A stretch of 64,000 nt of DNA from Parabacteroides sp. PH5-46. Its GTDB lineage: Bacteria; Bacteroidota; Bacteroidia; Bacteroidales; Tannerellaceae. The notes under the pieces are model-generated. The model saw only the letters and a program-made list of their open reading frames with translations. It had not been told where the DNA came from and ran no database searches. The stretch is taken from NCBI RefSeq assembly GCF_029892785.1, contig NZ_JARXXA010000007.1, positions 124,001-188,000 of the forward strand, given 5' to 3'. A program made the translations under genes and the position numbers. Below are positions 22,543 through 30,509 of the stretch, one piece after another; within the stretch, counting starts at the first letter, position 1; each line of letters starts with the position of its first letter.

Positions 22543-22568
22543 GTAGTCGGACGTTTAAATCCGACTAC
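22543..22568. terminator. Hairpin between tuf and tRNA-Trp
   Basis: GTAGTCGGA (22543-22551) and TCCGACTAC (22560-22568) form a perfect 9-bp stem with an 8-nt loop, 16 bp after the tuf stop and 4 bp before tRNA-Trp. No T-run follows on the minus strand, so it may be an RNA-processing or mRNA-stability element rather than a strong terminator. Confidence 0.6.
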
Positions 22569-22584
22569 TTAATTTATAGTAGAA

Positions 22585-23772
22585 TTAGTCTATTAATTCT
22601 GTAATCTGACCAGCACCTACTGTACGACCACCTTCACGGATAGCGAAACGCAAACCTACGCTACAAGCTACCGGGTAGATCAATTCTACAGTAATAGTTA
22701 CATTGTCACCTGGCATTACCATTTCAGTTCCTTCAGGAAGAGTGATCTCACCTGTTACGTCCAATGTACGGATGTAGAACTGAGGACGATATTTGTTATG
22801 GAATGGAGTATGACGACCACCTTCTTCTTTCTTCAAGATATAAACTTCAGCCTTAACTTTTGAGTGAGGTTGAACTTTACCCGGGTGAGTAATAACCATA
22901 CCACGTTTGATTTCGTTTTTGTCGATACCACGAAGCAACAAACCTACGTTATCACCAGCCTGGCCTTCGTCAAGAATCTTACGGAACATTTCAACACCTG
23001 TAACAACAGATTTCATATTTTCAGCACCTAAACCGATAATAGAAACTTCTTCACTGGTTTTGATGATACCAGTTTCGATACGACCTGTAGCAACAGTACC
23101 ACGACCTGTGATTGAGAATACGTCTTCAACAGGCATCAAGAATGGTTTGTCAACTTCACGAGGAGGAATTGGAATCCAATTATCACAAGCATCCATCAAT
23201 TCCATTACTTTATCTTCCCACTGAGGATCACCGTTCAAACCACCTAAGGCAGATCCACGGATAACCGGAGTGTTATCGCCGTCGAAGTTATAGAATGAAA
23301 GAAGTTCTCTCATTTCCATTTCAACCAGTTCCAACATTTCTTCATCGTCAACCATGTCACATTTGTTCATGAAAACAACCAATCTAGGAACGTTTACCTG
23401 ACGAGCCAAAAGGATGTGTTCACGTGTCTGAGGCATAGGACCATCAGTAGCAGCAACTACGATGATAGCACCGTCCATCTGAGCAGCACCAGTTACCATA
23501 TTCTTAACATAGTCGGCGTGACCCGGACAGTCTACGTGAGCATAGTGACGGTTTGCAGTCTGATACTCTACGTGTGAAGTATTAATAGTAATACCTCTTT
23601 CTTTTTCTTCCGGAGCGTTGTCGATAGAGTCGAATGAGCGCAATTCAGAAAGACCTCTTTTTGCTAATACAGTAGTAATAGCGGCAGTCAAAGTTGTTTT
23701 ACCGTGGTCAACGTGGCCGATTGTACCAATGTTAACGTGGGGTTTCGATCTGTCAAAATGTTCTTTTGCCAT
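22585..23772 (-). CDS. tuf: Elongation factor Tu
   Basis: A 395-residue GTPase that delivers aminoacyl-tRNA to the ribosome. The G motifs are intact: GHVDHGKTT (G1), [12 protein letters not shown] (G2), DCPGHADY (G3), NKCD (G4) and GSAL (G5). Domains 2 and 3 follow normally, with the region near the C-terminal [15 protein letters not shown]. It is transcribed after a block of four tRNA genes, three of whose products it carries with high abundance; the order matches E. coli thrU-tyrU-glyT-thrT-tufB. Confidence 0.99.
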   Translation of the reverse strand: MAKEHFDRSKPHVNIGTIGHVDHGKTTLTAAITTVLAKRGLSELRSFDSIDNAPEEKERGITINTSHVEYQTANRHYAHVDCPGHADYVKNMVTGAAQMDGAIIVVAATDGPMPQTREHILLARQVNVPRLVVFMNKCDMVDDEEMLELVEMEMRELLSFYNFDGDNTPVIRGSALGGLNGDPQWEDKVMELMDACDNWIPIPPREVDKPFLMPVEDVFSITGRGTVATGRIETGIIKTSEEVSIIGLGAENMKSVVTGVEMFRKILDEGQAGDNVGLLLRGIDKNEIKRGMVITHPGKVQPHSKVKAEVYILKKEEGGRHTPFHNKYRPQFYIRTLDVTGEITLPEGTEMVMPGDNVTITVELIYPVACSVGLRFAIREGGRTVGAGQITELID

Positions 23773-23839
23773 AACTTAATTTGTTCTTTATTTAATTAAT
23801 GATCATATTCTTTTATGCAATCTTTCTTTTCAAAAAAAG

Positions 23840-23911
<72 letters not shown>

Positions 23912-23917
23912 AATAAG

Positions 23918-23990
23918 AGCGGAAGACGGGGCTCAAACCCGCGACCCTCAGCTTGGAAGGCTAATGCTCTATCAACTGAGCTACTTCCGC
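23918..23990 (-). tRNA. tRNA-Gly (UCC)
   Basis: A 73-nt cloverleaf. Acceptor GCGGAAG / CTTCCGC is fully paired; the anticodon loop CTTCCAA gives anticodon TCC, reading GGA and GGG codons; the T loop is TTTGAGC. Separated from tRNA-Thr(GGU) by 6 bp. Confidence 0.95.
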
Positions 23991-24018
23991 AATTTACAAG
24001 TGACCCTTTCGCTTGTTG

Positions 24019-24101
24019 TGGGCAGTGATGGATTCGAACCACCGTAGGCGTAAGCCAGCTGAGTTACAGTCAGCCCCATTTGGCCACTCTGGTAACTGCC
24101 C
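24019..24101 (-). tRNA. tRNA-Tyr (GUA)
   Basis: An 83-nt class II tRNA with a long variable arm. Acceptor GGGCAGT / ACTGCCC; anticodon stem GCTGA / TCAGC around loop CTGTAAC, anticodon GTA. No CCA is encoded. Confidence 0.96.
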
Positions 24102-24130
24102 TATTGTCACAAGCGGATTTACACTTGTTG

Positions 24131-24204
24131 AGCCTCTTGTCGGATTCGAACCAACGACCCCGAGATTACAAATCACGTGCTCTGGCCAACTGAGCTAAAG
24201 AGGC
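24131..24204 (-). tRNA. tRNA-Thr (UGU)
   Basis: A 74-nt cloverleaf. Acceptor GCCTCTT / AAGAGGC is fully paired; the anticodon loop TTTGTAA gives anticodon TGT. The anticodon stem CGTGA / TCTCG has one U-U mismatch. It is the first gene after the promoter at 24258-24288. Confidence 0.94.
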
Positions 24205-24257
24205 ATTTTATTCACTACATAAAAGAACAACCGCTTCGTCACAAGGCGAAACGGCTG

Positions 24258-24288
24258 CAAATTTAGATATTATTTCTTAGTTACCAAA
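24258..24288 (-). promoter_or_regulatory. Promoter of the tRNA-tuf (ribosomal/rpoBC) cluster
   Basis: On the minus strand TTTG (24285-24288) and TAAATTTG (24258-24265) are 19 bp apart, a perfect Bacteroidetes promoter. The start point would fall about 45 bp before tRNA-Thr(UGU). The leader contains an imperfect hairpin (about 24231-24255, arms CCGCTTCG and CGAAACGG). Downstream internal promoters are likely but I see none as good. Confidence 0.75.
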
Positions 24289-24304
24289 AATATTCTGGCT
24301 TTTT

Positions 24305-24604
24305 TTATTTAGTCCGAGCTTTTTCTTTGAATTTAAGTAATTGCTTGGATAATGCTTCCGCACACTCGTCTACTGCTTCTTCAAATGTGTCGCCAATCTT
24401 CTCTGCGAACAACTCTCCATTCTTGATTTTTAATTTTATAGACGCATTCTTATTTTGTGCTGTTTCAGGCTTCACAACTTTCAAAGTTACTTCTGCCAAC
24501 AAAATACCGTCAAAGTATTGTTCAAGTTTTGCTACTTTCTTTTGAACAAATGCTTCCAACTTAGCGGTAGCATCAAAATGGATCGACTGAATTCTAATGT
24601 CCAT
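24305..24604 (-). CDS. hpf: Ribosome hibernation-promoting factor, short form
   Basis: The start at 24604 (MDIRIQSIHFDATAKLEAFV) gives 99 residues, the length of short HPF/YfiA proteins; a longer frame starts inside xerC. The S30AE beta-alpha-beta fold is evident, with a basic end (LLKFKEKARTK). The family binds the 30S decoding centre and stalls or dimerises 70S ribosomes in stationary phase. Its start overlaps the xerC stop region by 11 bp, so the two genes are translationally linked. Confidence 0.93.
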   Translation of the reverse strand: MDIRIQSIHFDATAKLEAFVQKKVAKLEQYFDGILLAEVTLKVVKPETAQNKNASIKLKIKNGELFAEKIGDTFEEAVDECAEALSKQLLKFKEKARTK

Positions 24605-25508
24605 AAAAACCTCCTTCTTTTTTAGCTCTGGGATGAGCATGATACACTTTTTTTAATTCCTCAAAGGTTGTATGCGTATAAACGCTGGTAGAAGCCAAAC
24701 TGCTATGTCCCAATAATTCTTTCACAGCATTCAACTCTGCCCCGTTGTTCAGCATACTTGTTGCAAATGAGTGTCGCAACACATGCGGACTGCGCTTTGA
24801 CAGTGTAGATATATCCGACAAACTCTTCTTCACTATATTATAAACAATCCCGGTGGAAAGTTGTTCGCCGTTTTTACGAACAAAAAACCATCCTCCGGAT
24901 AAACCTACTTCTTCGTTCCGCACATTAATATATGTTTGCATCAAATCTTTCAACCTTTCTGCAAATGGAATTAATCGCTGCTTATTACGTTTACCGGTTA
25001 CTTTCAACAAAGATGCATCAAAGTCAACATCCGTATCCTTGATACCGATCAACTCGGAGCGTCTCACGCCTGTATCATAAAGTAATTCAAGCAGTAGCCG
25101 GTTTCTCACCCCTTCAAAATCATCATCAAAGCTATTCCCATCCAGCAGAGAATCCAGTTCTCCTTCCCGAATGAAATAGGGTAACGCTTTTTTCTTCTTG
25201 GGGCCGTTTATGAGCCGCAAAGGATTGGCAGAAACAACTCTTTGCTTAATAAGAAATTTAAAAAATGATTTCAAAGAGCTCAACTTCCTGTTTACAGAAG
25301 AGGGGGACAGATTCTTATCCAACAAAAAAACGATCCAATTCCGAACAATGTCAGAATCAATCGTTTCCGGTTCAAATAATCCTTCATGATTCGCTTTTAC
25401 ATATTCCTCAAACTGTTCTAAATCTTTAGAATATGAAATTACAGTATAATCAGAATAATTCCGTTCATACCGAAGATAATTTATAAACGAATCAATCAAC
25501 CTATTCAC
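24594..25508 (-). CDS. xerC: Tyrosine recombinase, XerC type
   Basis: A 304-residue recombinase with an N-terminal SAM-like core-binding domain (1-90) and a C-terminal catalytic domain. The active-site residues are all visible: Arg149 (TGVRRSEL), Lys173 (TGKRNK), His242 and Arg245 (HVLRHSF), His268 (LLGHSS) and the nucleophile Tyr277 (SVYTHTTFEELKKVYHAHPR). The last segment, length and chromosomal context favour a Xer recombinase for chromosome dimer resolution rather than a mobile-element integrase. XerC and XerD cannot be told apart with certainty by eye. Confidence 0.88.
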   Translation of the reverse strand: MNRLIDSFINYLRYERNYSDYTVISYSKDLEQFEEYVKANHEGLFEPETIDSDIVRNWIVFLLDKNLSPSSVNRKLSSLKSFFKFLIKQRVVSANPLRLINGPKKKKALPYFIREGELDSLLDGNSFDDDFEGVRNRLLLELLYDTGVRRSELIGIKDTDVDFDASLLKVTGKRNKQRLIPFAERLKDLMQTYINVRNEEVGLSGGWFFVRKNGEQLSTGIVYNIVKKSLSDISTLSKRSPHVLRHSFATSMLNNGAELNAVKELLGHSSLASTSVYTHTTFEELKKVYHAHPRAKKEGGFYGH

Positions 25509-25579
25509 GTTGCATCAACTTTAATTCCCTGCAACGAATATAGGAAATAGAATTCAAAAATACAAACTCAGGAGGATAT

Positions 25580-25771
25580 TTATTCTTCTGCTTGCTGCAA
25601 TTGCTGAACATAAACAGCACGCATCATTTGTTTTCTCTTTGAAACTGATGGTTTGGCAAATGCCTGACGGCTTCTCAGCTCTTTAACAACACCTGTTTTC
25701 TCAAACTTTCTTTTAAATTTCTTAAGCGCTTTTTCAATATTCTCGCCTTCTTTCAATGGAACTACGATCAT
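25580..25771 (-). CDS. rpsU: 30S ribosomal protein S21
   Basis: A 63-residue basic protein: MIVVPLKEGENIEKALKKFK, then RSRQAFAKPSVSKRKQMMRA. S21 sits near the anti-Shine-Dalgarno end of 16S rRNA; in Bacteroidetes bS21 with bS6 and bS18 is known to help sequester that sequence. It has its own promoter at 25830-25860. Confidence 0.97.
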   Translation of the reverse strand: MIVVPLKEGENIEKALKKFKRKFEKTGVVKELRSRQAFAKPSVSKRKQMMRAVYVQQLQQAEE

Positions 25772-25829
25772 AAGTTTTTTTATTACTTTTTTATTTATTC
25801 TGAATTAATTACAAACTTTAAACGGGCAG

Positions 25830-25860
25830 CAAAATTACTGATTGTTTTGAGATAATCAAA
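25830..25860 (-). promoter_or_regulatory. Promoter of rpsU
   Basis: On the minus strand TTTG (25857-25860) and TAATTTTG (25830-25837) are separated by 19 bp, a perfect match to the Bacteroidetes consensus. The rpsU ATG follows about 60 bp downstream, leaving an A/T-rich leader. Confidence 0.75.
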
Positions 25861-25883
25861 ACTTTTCGGAAAGAAATCAACCT

Positions 25884-26933
25884 TTAATCAAAAATATACA
25901 CCCCTTTATGCGGATAAACAATTCCTTTTTCGGTAATGATTGCTGTTATCAGCGAATGAGGAGTTACATCAAAGGCGGGGTTAAACACCTTAACGTCAGC
26001 AGGTGCCATGCGATGCGCATACCACATCTCTGTTACCTCTTCCGGCTTCCTTTCTTCAATAACAATCGAACGACCATCGGGGCAAGAGCGATCCAAGGTA
26101 GTAGTCGGCCCCAATACATAAAAAGGTATATGATAGTAGTCCGCCAGAACGGCCAGGCCGGAAGTTCCCACTTTATTGGCTACATCACCGTTTGCGGCAA
26201 TACAGTCGCAACCCACAAGGACAGCCTGCACCCAGCCTTTTTGCATAACCGAAGCGGCCATATTATCACAAATTAAAGTTACATCCACCCCGGCTTGTTG
26301 CAACTCATAAGCCGTCAGCCGGGCACCTTGTAATAAGGGACGTGTTTCATCTGCAAATACCTTAAATCCATAACCTCTCTCCTGCCCTAAATAAATGGGA
26401 GCCAAAGCTGTTCCATACTCCGACACAGCCAGATGTCCGGCATTACAATGCGTCAGAATACCCATATCCGGCTCAAGCAGCGACAATCCATACTCCCCTA
26501 TTTGCCGACAGGCTTTTGCATCTTCTTCTCTGATATTTTCCGCCTCTACACGTAAGAGTTGCTTTATCTCCGGAATCGGCTTATTTACATGTAATAATAC
26601 AACTTGCTCCATCCTATCAAGAGCCGCTATCAGATTTACAGCCGTTGGTCTCGAGCCTGCCAGATACGTTTTTATCTTTTGAAATTCTTTCAGAAAAACC
26701 TCATACGAAGCCGTCTCTATCTGCCTGCAACAAACATATATTCCATAAGCTGCTGCAATTCCAATAGCAGGCGCCCCTCTCACTTTCAACTGATAAATAG
26801 CATCCCATACCTCCTCCGGAGATGTAAGATACAGATACACTTCCTTTTCCGGAAGCTGCATCTGGTCCAATATAATCAATGTATCCGCATATTTATTTAA
26901 GGATACGGTCTTTAGCTTCAATAGATTTTGCAT
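25884..26933 (-). CDS. mtnA: S-methyl-5-thioribose-1-phosphate isomerase
   Basis: A 349-residue protein of the eIF-2B alpha/MtnA family. Key motifs are VRGAPAIGIAAAYGIYV (substrate phosphate site), ILTHCNAGHLA (catalytic Cys) and LVGCDCIAANGDVANKVGTS (catalytic Asp). The enzyme isomerises methylthioribose-1-phosphate to the ribulose form in methionine salvage. No other salvage genes are next to it, so a related aldose-phosphate isomerase role cannot be excluded. It is 112 bp upstream of rpsU on the same strand. Confidence 0.9.
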   Translation of the reverse strand: MQNLLKLKTVSLNKYADTLIILDQMQLPEKEVYLYLTSPEEVWDAIYQLKVRGAPAIGIAAAYGIYVCCRQIETASYEVFLKEFQKIKTYLAGSRPTAVNLIAALDRMEQVVLLHVNKPIPEIKQLLRVEAENIREEDAKACRQIGEYGLSLLEPDMGILTHCNAGHLAVSEYGTALAPIYLGQERGYGFKVFADETRPLLQGARLTAYELQQAGVDVTLICDNMAASVMQKGWVQAVLVGCDCIAANGDVANKVGTSGLAVLADYYHIPFYVLGPTTTLDRSCPDGRSIVIEERKPEEVTEMWYAHRMAPADVKVFNPAFDVTPHSLITAIITEKGIVYPHKGVYIFD

Positions 26934-26971
26934 TGTTTATATTCTGTTAAAACAGCCTGATGCCTGATCTG

Positions 26972-27823
26972 CTAATAGCGCCTTGGCGAAGCGGCAGCAT
27001 CTATAGCTACACCGGCTACGCCAATAGCTACTACCCCTGTAATGACAACAATGGTAGATACGCTTTCTTTTCGGATGTAGAAAAAGTCGCCCCGTTGTTC
27101 GTTATTGGCTCGGAAATAATTGGGTGGCGTATGGCCTGCTTTGATCAGTTGGGTAATGTAAAAGCTTTGTTCAAAGGGCATCGAGCGGCCTCTCTTCCCG
27201 TTTTCATCCACAGTATATAAGGTAAGGTAGCTTCTGAAACGCAAAGGTGAATCATCTTCCGTATAATGTATCGTTTTCAGTTTCTTCATCGAATTATTTT
27301 GAATTTCAAACGTTTCCTTGGCATACTGTTCGTTAGGAATATGTTCAAAGCCTAAATTAGAAAGGGTTACCGGCGTATTGTTAATAAAAGAATGTGGGGG
27401 GATAAAGGCTACACATTCGGGCAAGGAGGTTCTACCTGAAAAAGTACCGTTCGCCTCATTATAAGTGGCATCCGGAAATAAATAATCCCGGTAAGAATAG
27501 GTATCATTATAAACCTCTCCGGCTACCGAAAAATCACGACCTACATAGCTATTTGCCACATTTTCAACAATCAAAGCCGATTGTTGCCAATCCATAAAAA
27601 GAGGTTCATCCAGCTTATTATGAATGGTTATCTCGATAGGCAAACCCTCTCCATAAAAACAATAGGCAATAGAAACCGTATCATTCTCCTGCACAAAGTC
27701 ACCATTCGTCTGCTTCACCACTTGTACATCATTGCTTCCAATCATCGAATAATAATAGGTAGTACAAGAGCAAAACCCTAACAAAGAAAATATGATGACA
27801 CCAATCAAAATCTGCCTTTTCAT
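26972..27823 (-). CDS. Lipoprotein of unknown function
   Basis: The start at 27823 gives MKRQILIGVIIFSLLGFCSC, a lipoprotein signal with the lipidated Cys near residue 18 or 20; the longer frame uses a GTG and overlaps the AraC gene region. The 283-residue product is mostly beta-rich and then has a hydrophobic stretch near its C-terminus (TIVVITGVVAIGVAGVAIDA), so it may span or insert into a membrane. I recognise no domain. It lies downstream of the AraC gene, which may or may not control it. Confidence 0.7.
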   Translation of the reverse strand: MKRQILIGVIIFSLLGFCSCTTYYYSMIGSNDVQVVKQTNGDFVQENDTVSIAYCFYGEGLPIEITIHNKLDEPLFMDWQQSALIVENVANSYVGRDFSVAGEVYNDTYSYRDYLFPDATYNEANGTFSGRTSLPECVAFIPPHSFINNTPVTLSNLGFEHIPNEQYAKETFEIQNNSMKKLKTIHYTEDDSPLRFRSYLTLYTVDENGKRGRSMPFEQSFYITQLIKAGHTPPNYFRANNEQRGDFFYIRKESVSTIVVITGVVAIGVAGVAIDAAASPRRY

Positions 27824-27920
27824 AACATTACAATTTAGCATTATCAGCTTCGTACCAAAGATAACAAAAAAGTAATAAAAGTCTATACTTAAAGCTAAGA
27901 TTTTAATGTTGCAGAAAGAT

Positions 27921-28784
27921 TTACGGATTTCCCTTTTCTGAAGCGGCGTACAGGTTTCTGTATTCACGAGGCGTACAGCCGTTGGTTTTCAAAAATGTTG
28001 CATGGAAACGGTTCAATGAATTAAAACCACAGTCAAACGCAACGTCACTAATGCTCATATCAGATAATACGAGTTTTCTTTGAGCATGGGTGATACGCTC
28101 CTGAATGATATACTCATAGATAGAACAGCCAAATACTTTCTTAAATATGGCATTGGCATAATCAGGATGAAGACCAACAGCTTTTCCTATGTCGCCTACA
28201 CGAATGGGATTCATATAATTTCGAGTAATATAGATTGCCATTTGTTCAATCAGACTCGGTTCATGCTCATATAATATGGTGAAATTATTCTCGGTATCAA
28301 TACGTTTAGCCATTCTTAAAAGACGTGCTTGCATTTCAAGTAATATCAAGTAAACATTGTTGGATTGGTTAATATCCCTTAGCCAATTTGCGAGCATAAA
28401 CTCATCATGCGGCGCAAACTGGCTCGAAGGATCTACTATGATTCTCCCTTTAAGAACATGATCTACAATCAAGGCAGGCAATTTCCATTCTAAAAAACAG
28501 GAAAGTGGTATCGTGCAGACGAAATAAGGGGAATTTTGCTCATAATCAACAATCTGATGGGGAATAAGCCCCCAGAATAATGTCAGCTTTTTAGGAGGAA
28601 TCGTTATCTTGCGATCATGAAACAGGTAGGTTATACTACTCTCAGGAAAGTAGTTTATCTCTATTTCATTATGCCTGTCGGGTTTAGGCATAATATTAGT
28701 ATGCCACAATTCGCAAGTCAACCCATAAGGCGTAAACTCTTTTCGCTCACTGTCAAAACTCTTTAATTTCTCGGAAAACGACAT
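27921..28784 (-). CDS. AraC-family transcriptional regulator
   Basis: The ATG at 28784 is favoured for its A/T-rich context (TTTAAAAATG); another in-frame ATG lies at 28850. The 287-residue product has an N-terminal cupin-like sensor (TCELWHTNIMPKPDRHNEIE) and a C-terminal double helix-turn-helix: IRVGDIGKAVGLHPDYANAI and ISDVAFDCGFNSLNRFHATF, ending in TNGCTPREYRNLY. It is divergent from the DUF1593 hydrolase across 77 bp, which makes that gene its most likely target. Confidence 0.87.
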   Translation of the reverse strand: MSFSEKLKSFDSERKEFTPYGLTCELWHTNIMPKPDRHNEIEINYFPESSITYLFHDRKITIPPKKLTLFWGLIPHQIVDYEQNSPYFVCTIPLSCFLEWKLPALIVDHVLKGRIIVDPSSQFAPHDEFMLANWLRDINQSNNVYLILLEMQARLLRMAKRIDTENNFTILYEHEPSLIEQMAIYITRNYMNPIRVGDIGKAVGLHPDYANAIFKKVFGCSIYEYIIQERITHAQRKLVLSDMSISDVAFDCGFNSLNRFHATFLKTNGCTPREYRNLYAASEKGNP

Positions 28785-28861
28785 TTTTAAACTAAAATAT
28801 TGACTGATTAATCTCAATAACTGGTCTAAATTTACACAAATTTTTAACATCCATAATCACC

Positions 28862-30298
28862 ATGAAGAAAAAACACATATTATGCATCTGTTTGCAGATT
28901 ATTCTCCTGCAATTAACGTACACTGCAACCGCACAAAAAACAGTTTTCGGATCTTCTTCGTTAAAACCTCGTATTGTGGTTCTGACAGACATCGCTCCAG
29001 CCGATTTGGAGCCAGACGATATGGAATCAATGGTTAGACTTTTTGTCCATGCCGACCTGTTCGAAATAGAGGCAGTGATCACATCGGGAGGATGGAACAC
29101 CAGCGATCGCGTCTACCCGATAAGTTGGAAAGACAGCCTATCCACAGTTACGAATGCTTACGAAAAAGATTTGCCGAATTTAATAAAACGTTCTGGTCAA
29201 CATTCTTTTTTGCCCTTAAAGAAAGAGTCTGGGAAACAGAAGATTGGATATTGGCCCAGTGTGGAGTATTTGAAAAGTCGCTCTTTTATGGGTAGTCTTG
29301 AATTAGGACAAGCAAAAATAGGGAAAGAAAACAATTCGGCGGGTAGTGATTTTATTATTCAGTTGCTTGACGAAGCGGACGACCGTCCTTTGTGGGTATT
29401 GGCATGGGGTGGAGCCAATACGCTTGCACAAGCCCTCTGGAAAGTAAAAGAAGAACGTAGTGAGAAGGAATTGAAAACTATTTTGCATAAACTCCGTGTC
29501 TACACCATTACCGACCAAGATGTTTCCATTAATGATGCTAAGAATTTCGCATTCAGTTCACACCAGTGGATGCGGAAAGAATTTGGTAAAGACCTCTATT
29601 TTATTTGGGACGAAAGCGCATGGCTTGCTCAAAACGCCATAGGATCAAAGAATTGGGAGGATTACGCCAAGCACATACAAACGCATGGCAACTTAGGGGC
29701 TGTTTATCCTACTTATAAATGGGGTGTGGAGGGAGATACTCCATCATTTCTCCACGTTTTGCCCAACGGCCTGAACGACCCCAATACAGAACGACAAACC
29801 GGTTGGGGTGGTTATTTTGAGTGGGGAATGAGTAGAGACGGCATTACTTCTTGTTATACCAATTTCGTTCAACCTGCTAAGGGCATTTCCGAGAAATACG
29901 AGAACTATTTCTATCCGGCCACCTTTGCCAATTTTGCTGCGCGAATGGATTGGGCTCATAAAGGAATGGGAAACCGTAATCCTGTTGTTATCGTGAATAA
30001 GAAAAAGGGAATGAATAATATACGAATCAACACTCAAACGGGTAAAACTATCAAATTAGATGCTTCCAAATCATTCGACCCAGATAATAACCGGCTTTCA
30101 TTCCATTGGTGGATTATGCCGGAATCAGGAACATATACCGGTACTATTAAGATAGATAACAGCGATCATAATTACACAACAATTAAAATACCGACTGATG
30201 CAGCCGGGAAATCATTCCATGTGATTTGTGAAGTAACAGACGATGGGGAGCATCAGTTGAAAAGCTACCGAAGAATTATTGTTGAGGTTGGAAAATAA
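28862..30298 (+). CDS. Secreted DUF1593 nucleoside-hydrolase-like protein
   Basis: A 478-residue protein with a signal peptide (1-24, ending ATA-QK). The N-terminal domain (about 35-330) is the DUF1593/Sde182-type nucleoside-hydrolase-like fold: PRIVVLTDIAPADLEPDDME, WVLAWGGANTLAQALW and VYTITDQD. The C-terminal beta domain (about 370-478) is PKD/Ig-like (LDASKSFDPDNNRLSFHWWI). The founding protein was found with cellulose-degradation genes in Saccharophagus; the substrate is unproven. The acidic DxxPxDxEPDD cluster resembles a Ca-binding hydrolase site. Probably controlled by the divergent AraC gene. Confidence 0.85.
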   Translation: MKKKHILCICLQIILLQLTYTATAQKTVFGSSSLKPRIVVLTDIAPADLEPDDMESMVRLFVHADLFEIEAVITSGGWNTSDRVYPISWKDSLSTVTNAYEKDLPNLIKRSGQHSFLPLKKESGKQKIGYWPSVEYLKSRSFMGSLELGQAKIGKENNSAGSDFIIQLLDEADDRPLWVLAWGGANTLAQALWKVKEERSEKELKTILHKLRVYTITDQDVSINDAKNFAFSSHQWMRKEFGKDLYFIWDESAWLAQNAIGSKNWEDYAKHIQTHGNLGAVYPTYKWGVEGDTPSFLHVLPNGLNDPNTERQTGWGGYFEWGMSRDGITSCYTNFVQPAKGISEKYENYFYPATFANFAARMDWAHKGMGNRNPVVIVNKKKGMNNIRINTQTGKTIKLDASKSFDPDNNRLSFHWWIMPESGTYTGTIKIDNSDHNYTTIKIPTDAAGKSFHVICEVTDDGEHQLKSYRRIIVEVGK

Positions 30299-30314
30299 TT
30301 TTGCAGAAATATAG

Positions 30315-30396
30315 TCCCACAACTGTAGAACATGTGTTCAACATATATAGAACATGCGTTCAACAGTTGTTGAACACATGTTCTACAACTGTGGGA
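30315..30396. repeat. Three 22-bp units inside a 29-bp inverted repeat
   Basis: Units 30322-30343, 30344-30365 and 30366-30387 each hold GAACA-nnn-GTTC-n-ACA at the same phase, exactly 22 bp apart. Unit 1 has GAACATGTGTTC and unit 3 its exact reverse complement. The outer arms 30315-30343 and 30368-30396 match at 27 of 29 positions. It lies 17 bp after the DUF1593 stop and 50 bp before the putative promoter of the aminopeptidase gene, so it could also act as a terminator. Confidence 0.85.
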
Positions 30397-30447
30397 TTTC
30401 AATTTTGTTGATACAGACAGGAAGTACGCCTGTCTTTTTTAAGTATG

Positions 30448-30482
30448 TTTGGTCTGTCTACAATAACTATTTATTAACTTTG
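30448..30482 (+). promoter_or_regulatory. Possible promoter of the Xaa-Pro aminopeptidase gene
   Basis: A perfect -7 element TAACTTTG (30475-30482) lies 27 bp before the ATG. The nearest TTTG (30448-30451) is 23 bp upstream, slightly longer than the usual 19-21 bp spacer, so the -33 assignment is weak. Confidence 0.45.
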
Positions 30483-30509
30483 CGACTTGATGACATAATT
30501 ATTATTGAC

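Noticed and set aside
24594-25508. Integrase of a mobile element with tRNA genes as attachment site
   Set aside because: The recombinase lies in a conserved housekeeping context with hpf, has the XerC length and ending, and no direct repeat of a tRNA 3' end was seen.
30354-30509. Upstream extension of the Xaa-Pro aminopeptidase reading frame
   Set aside because: It begins within the repeat and runs across the -7 promoter element; the family start is the ATG at 30510.
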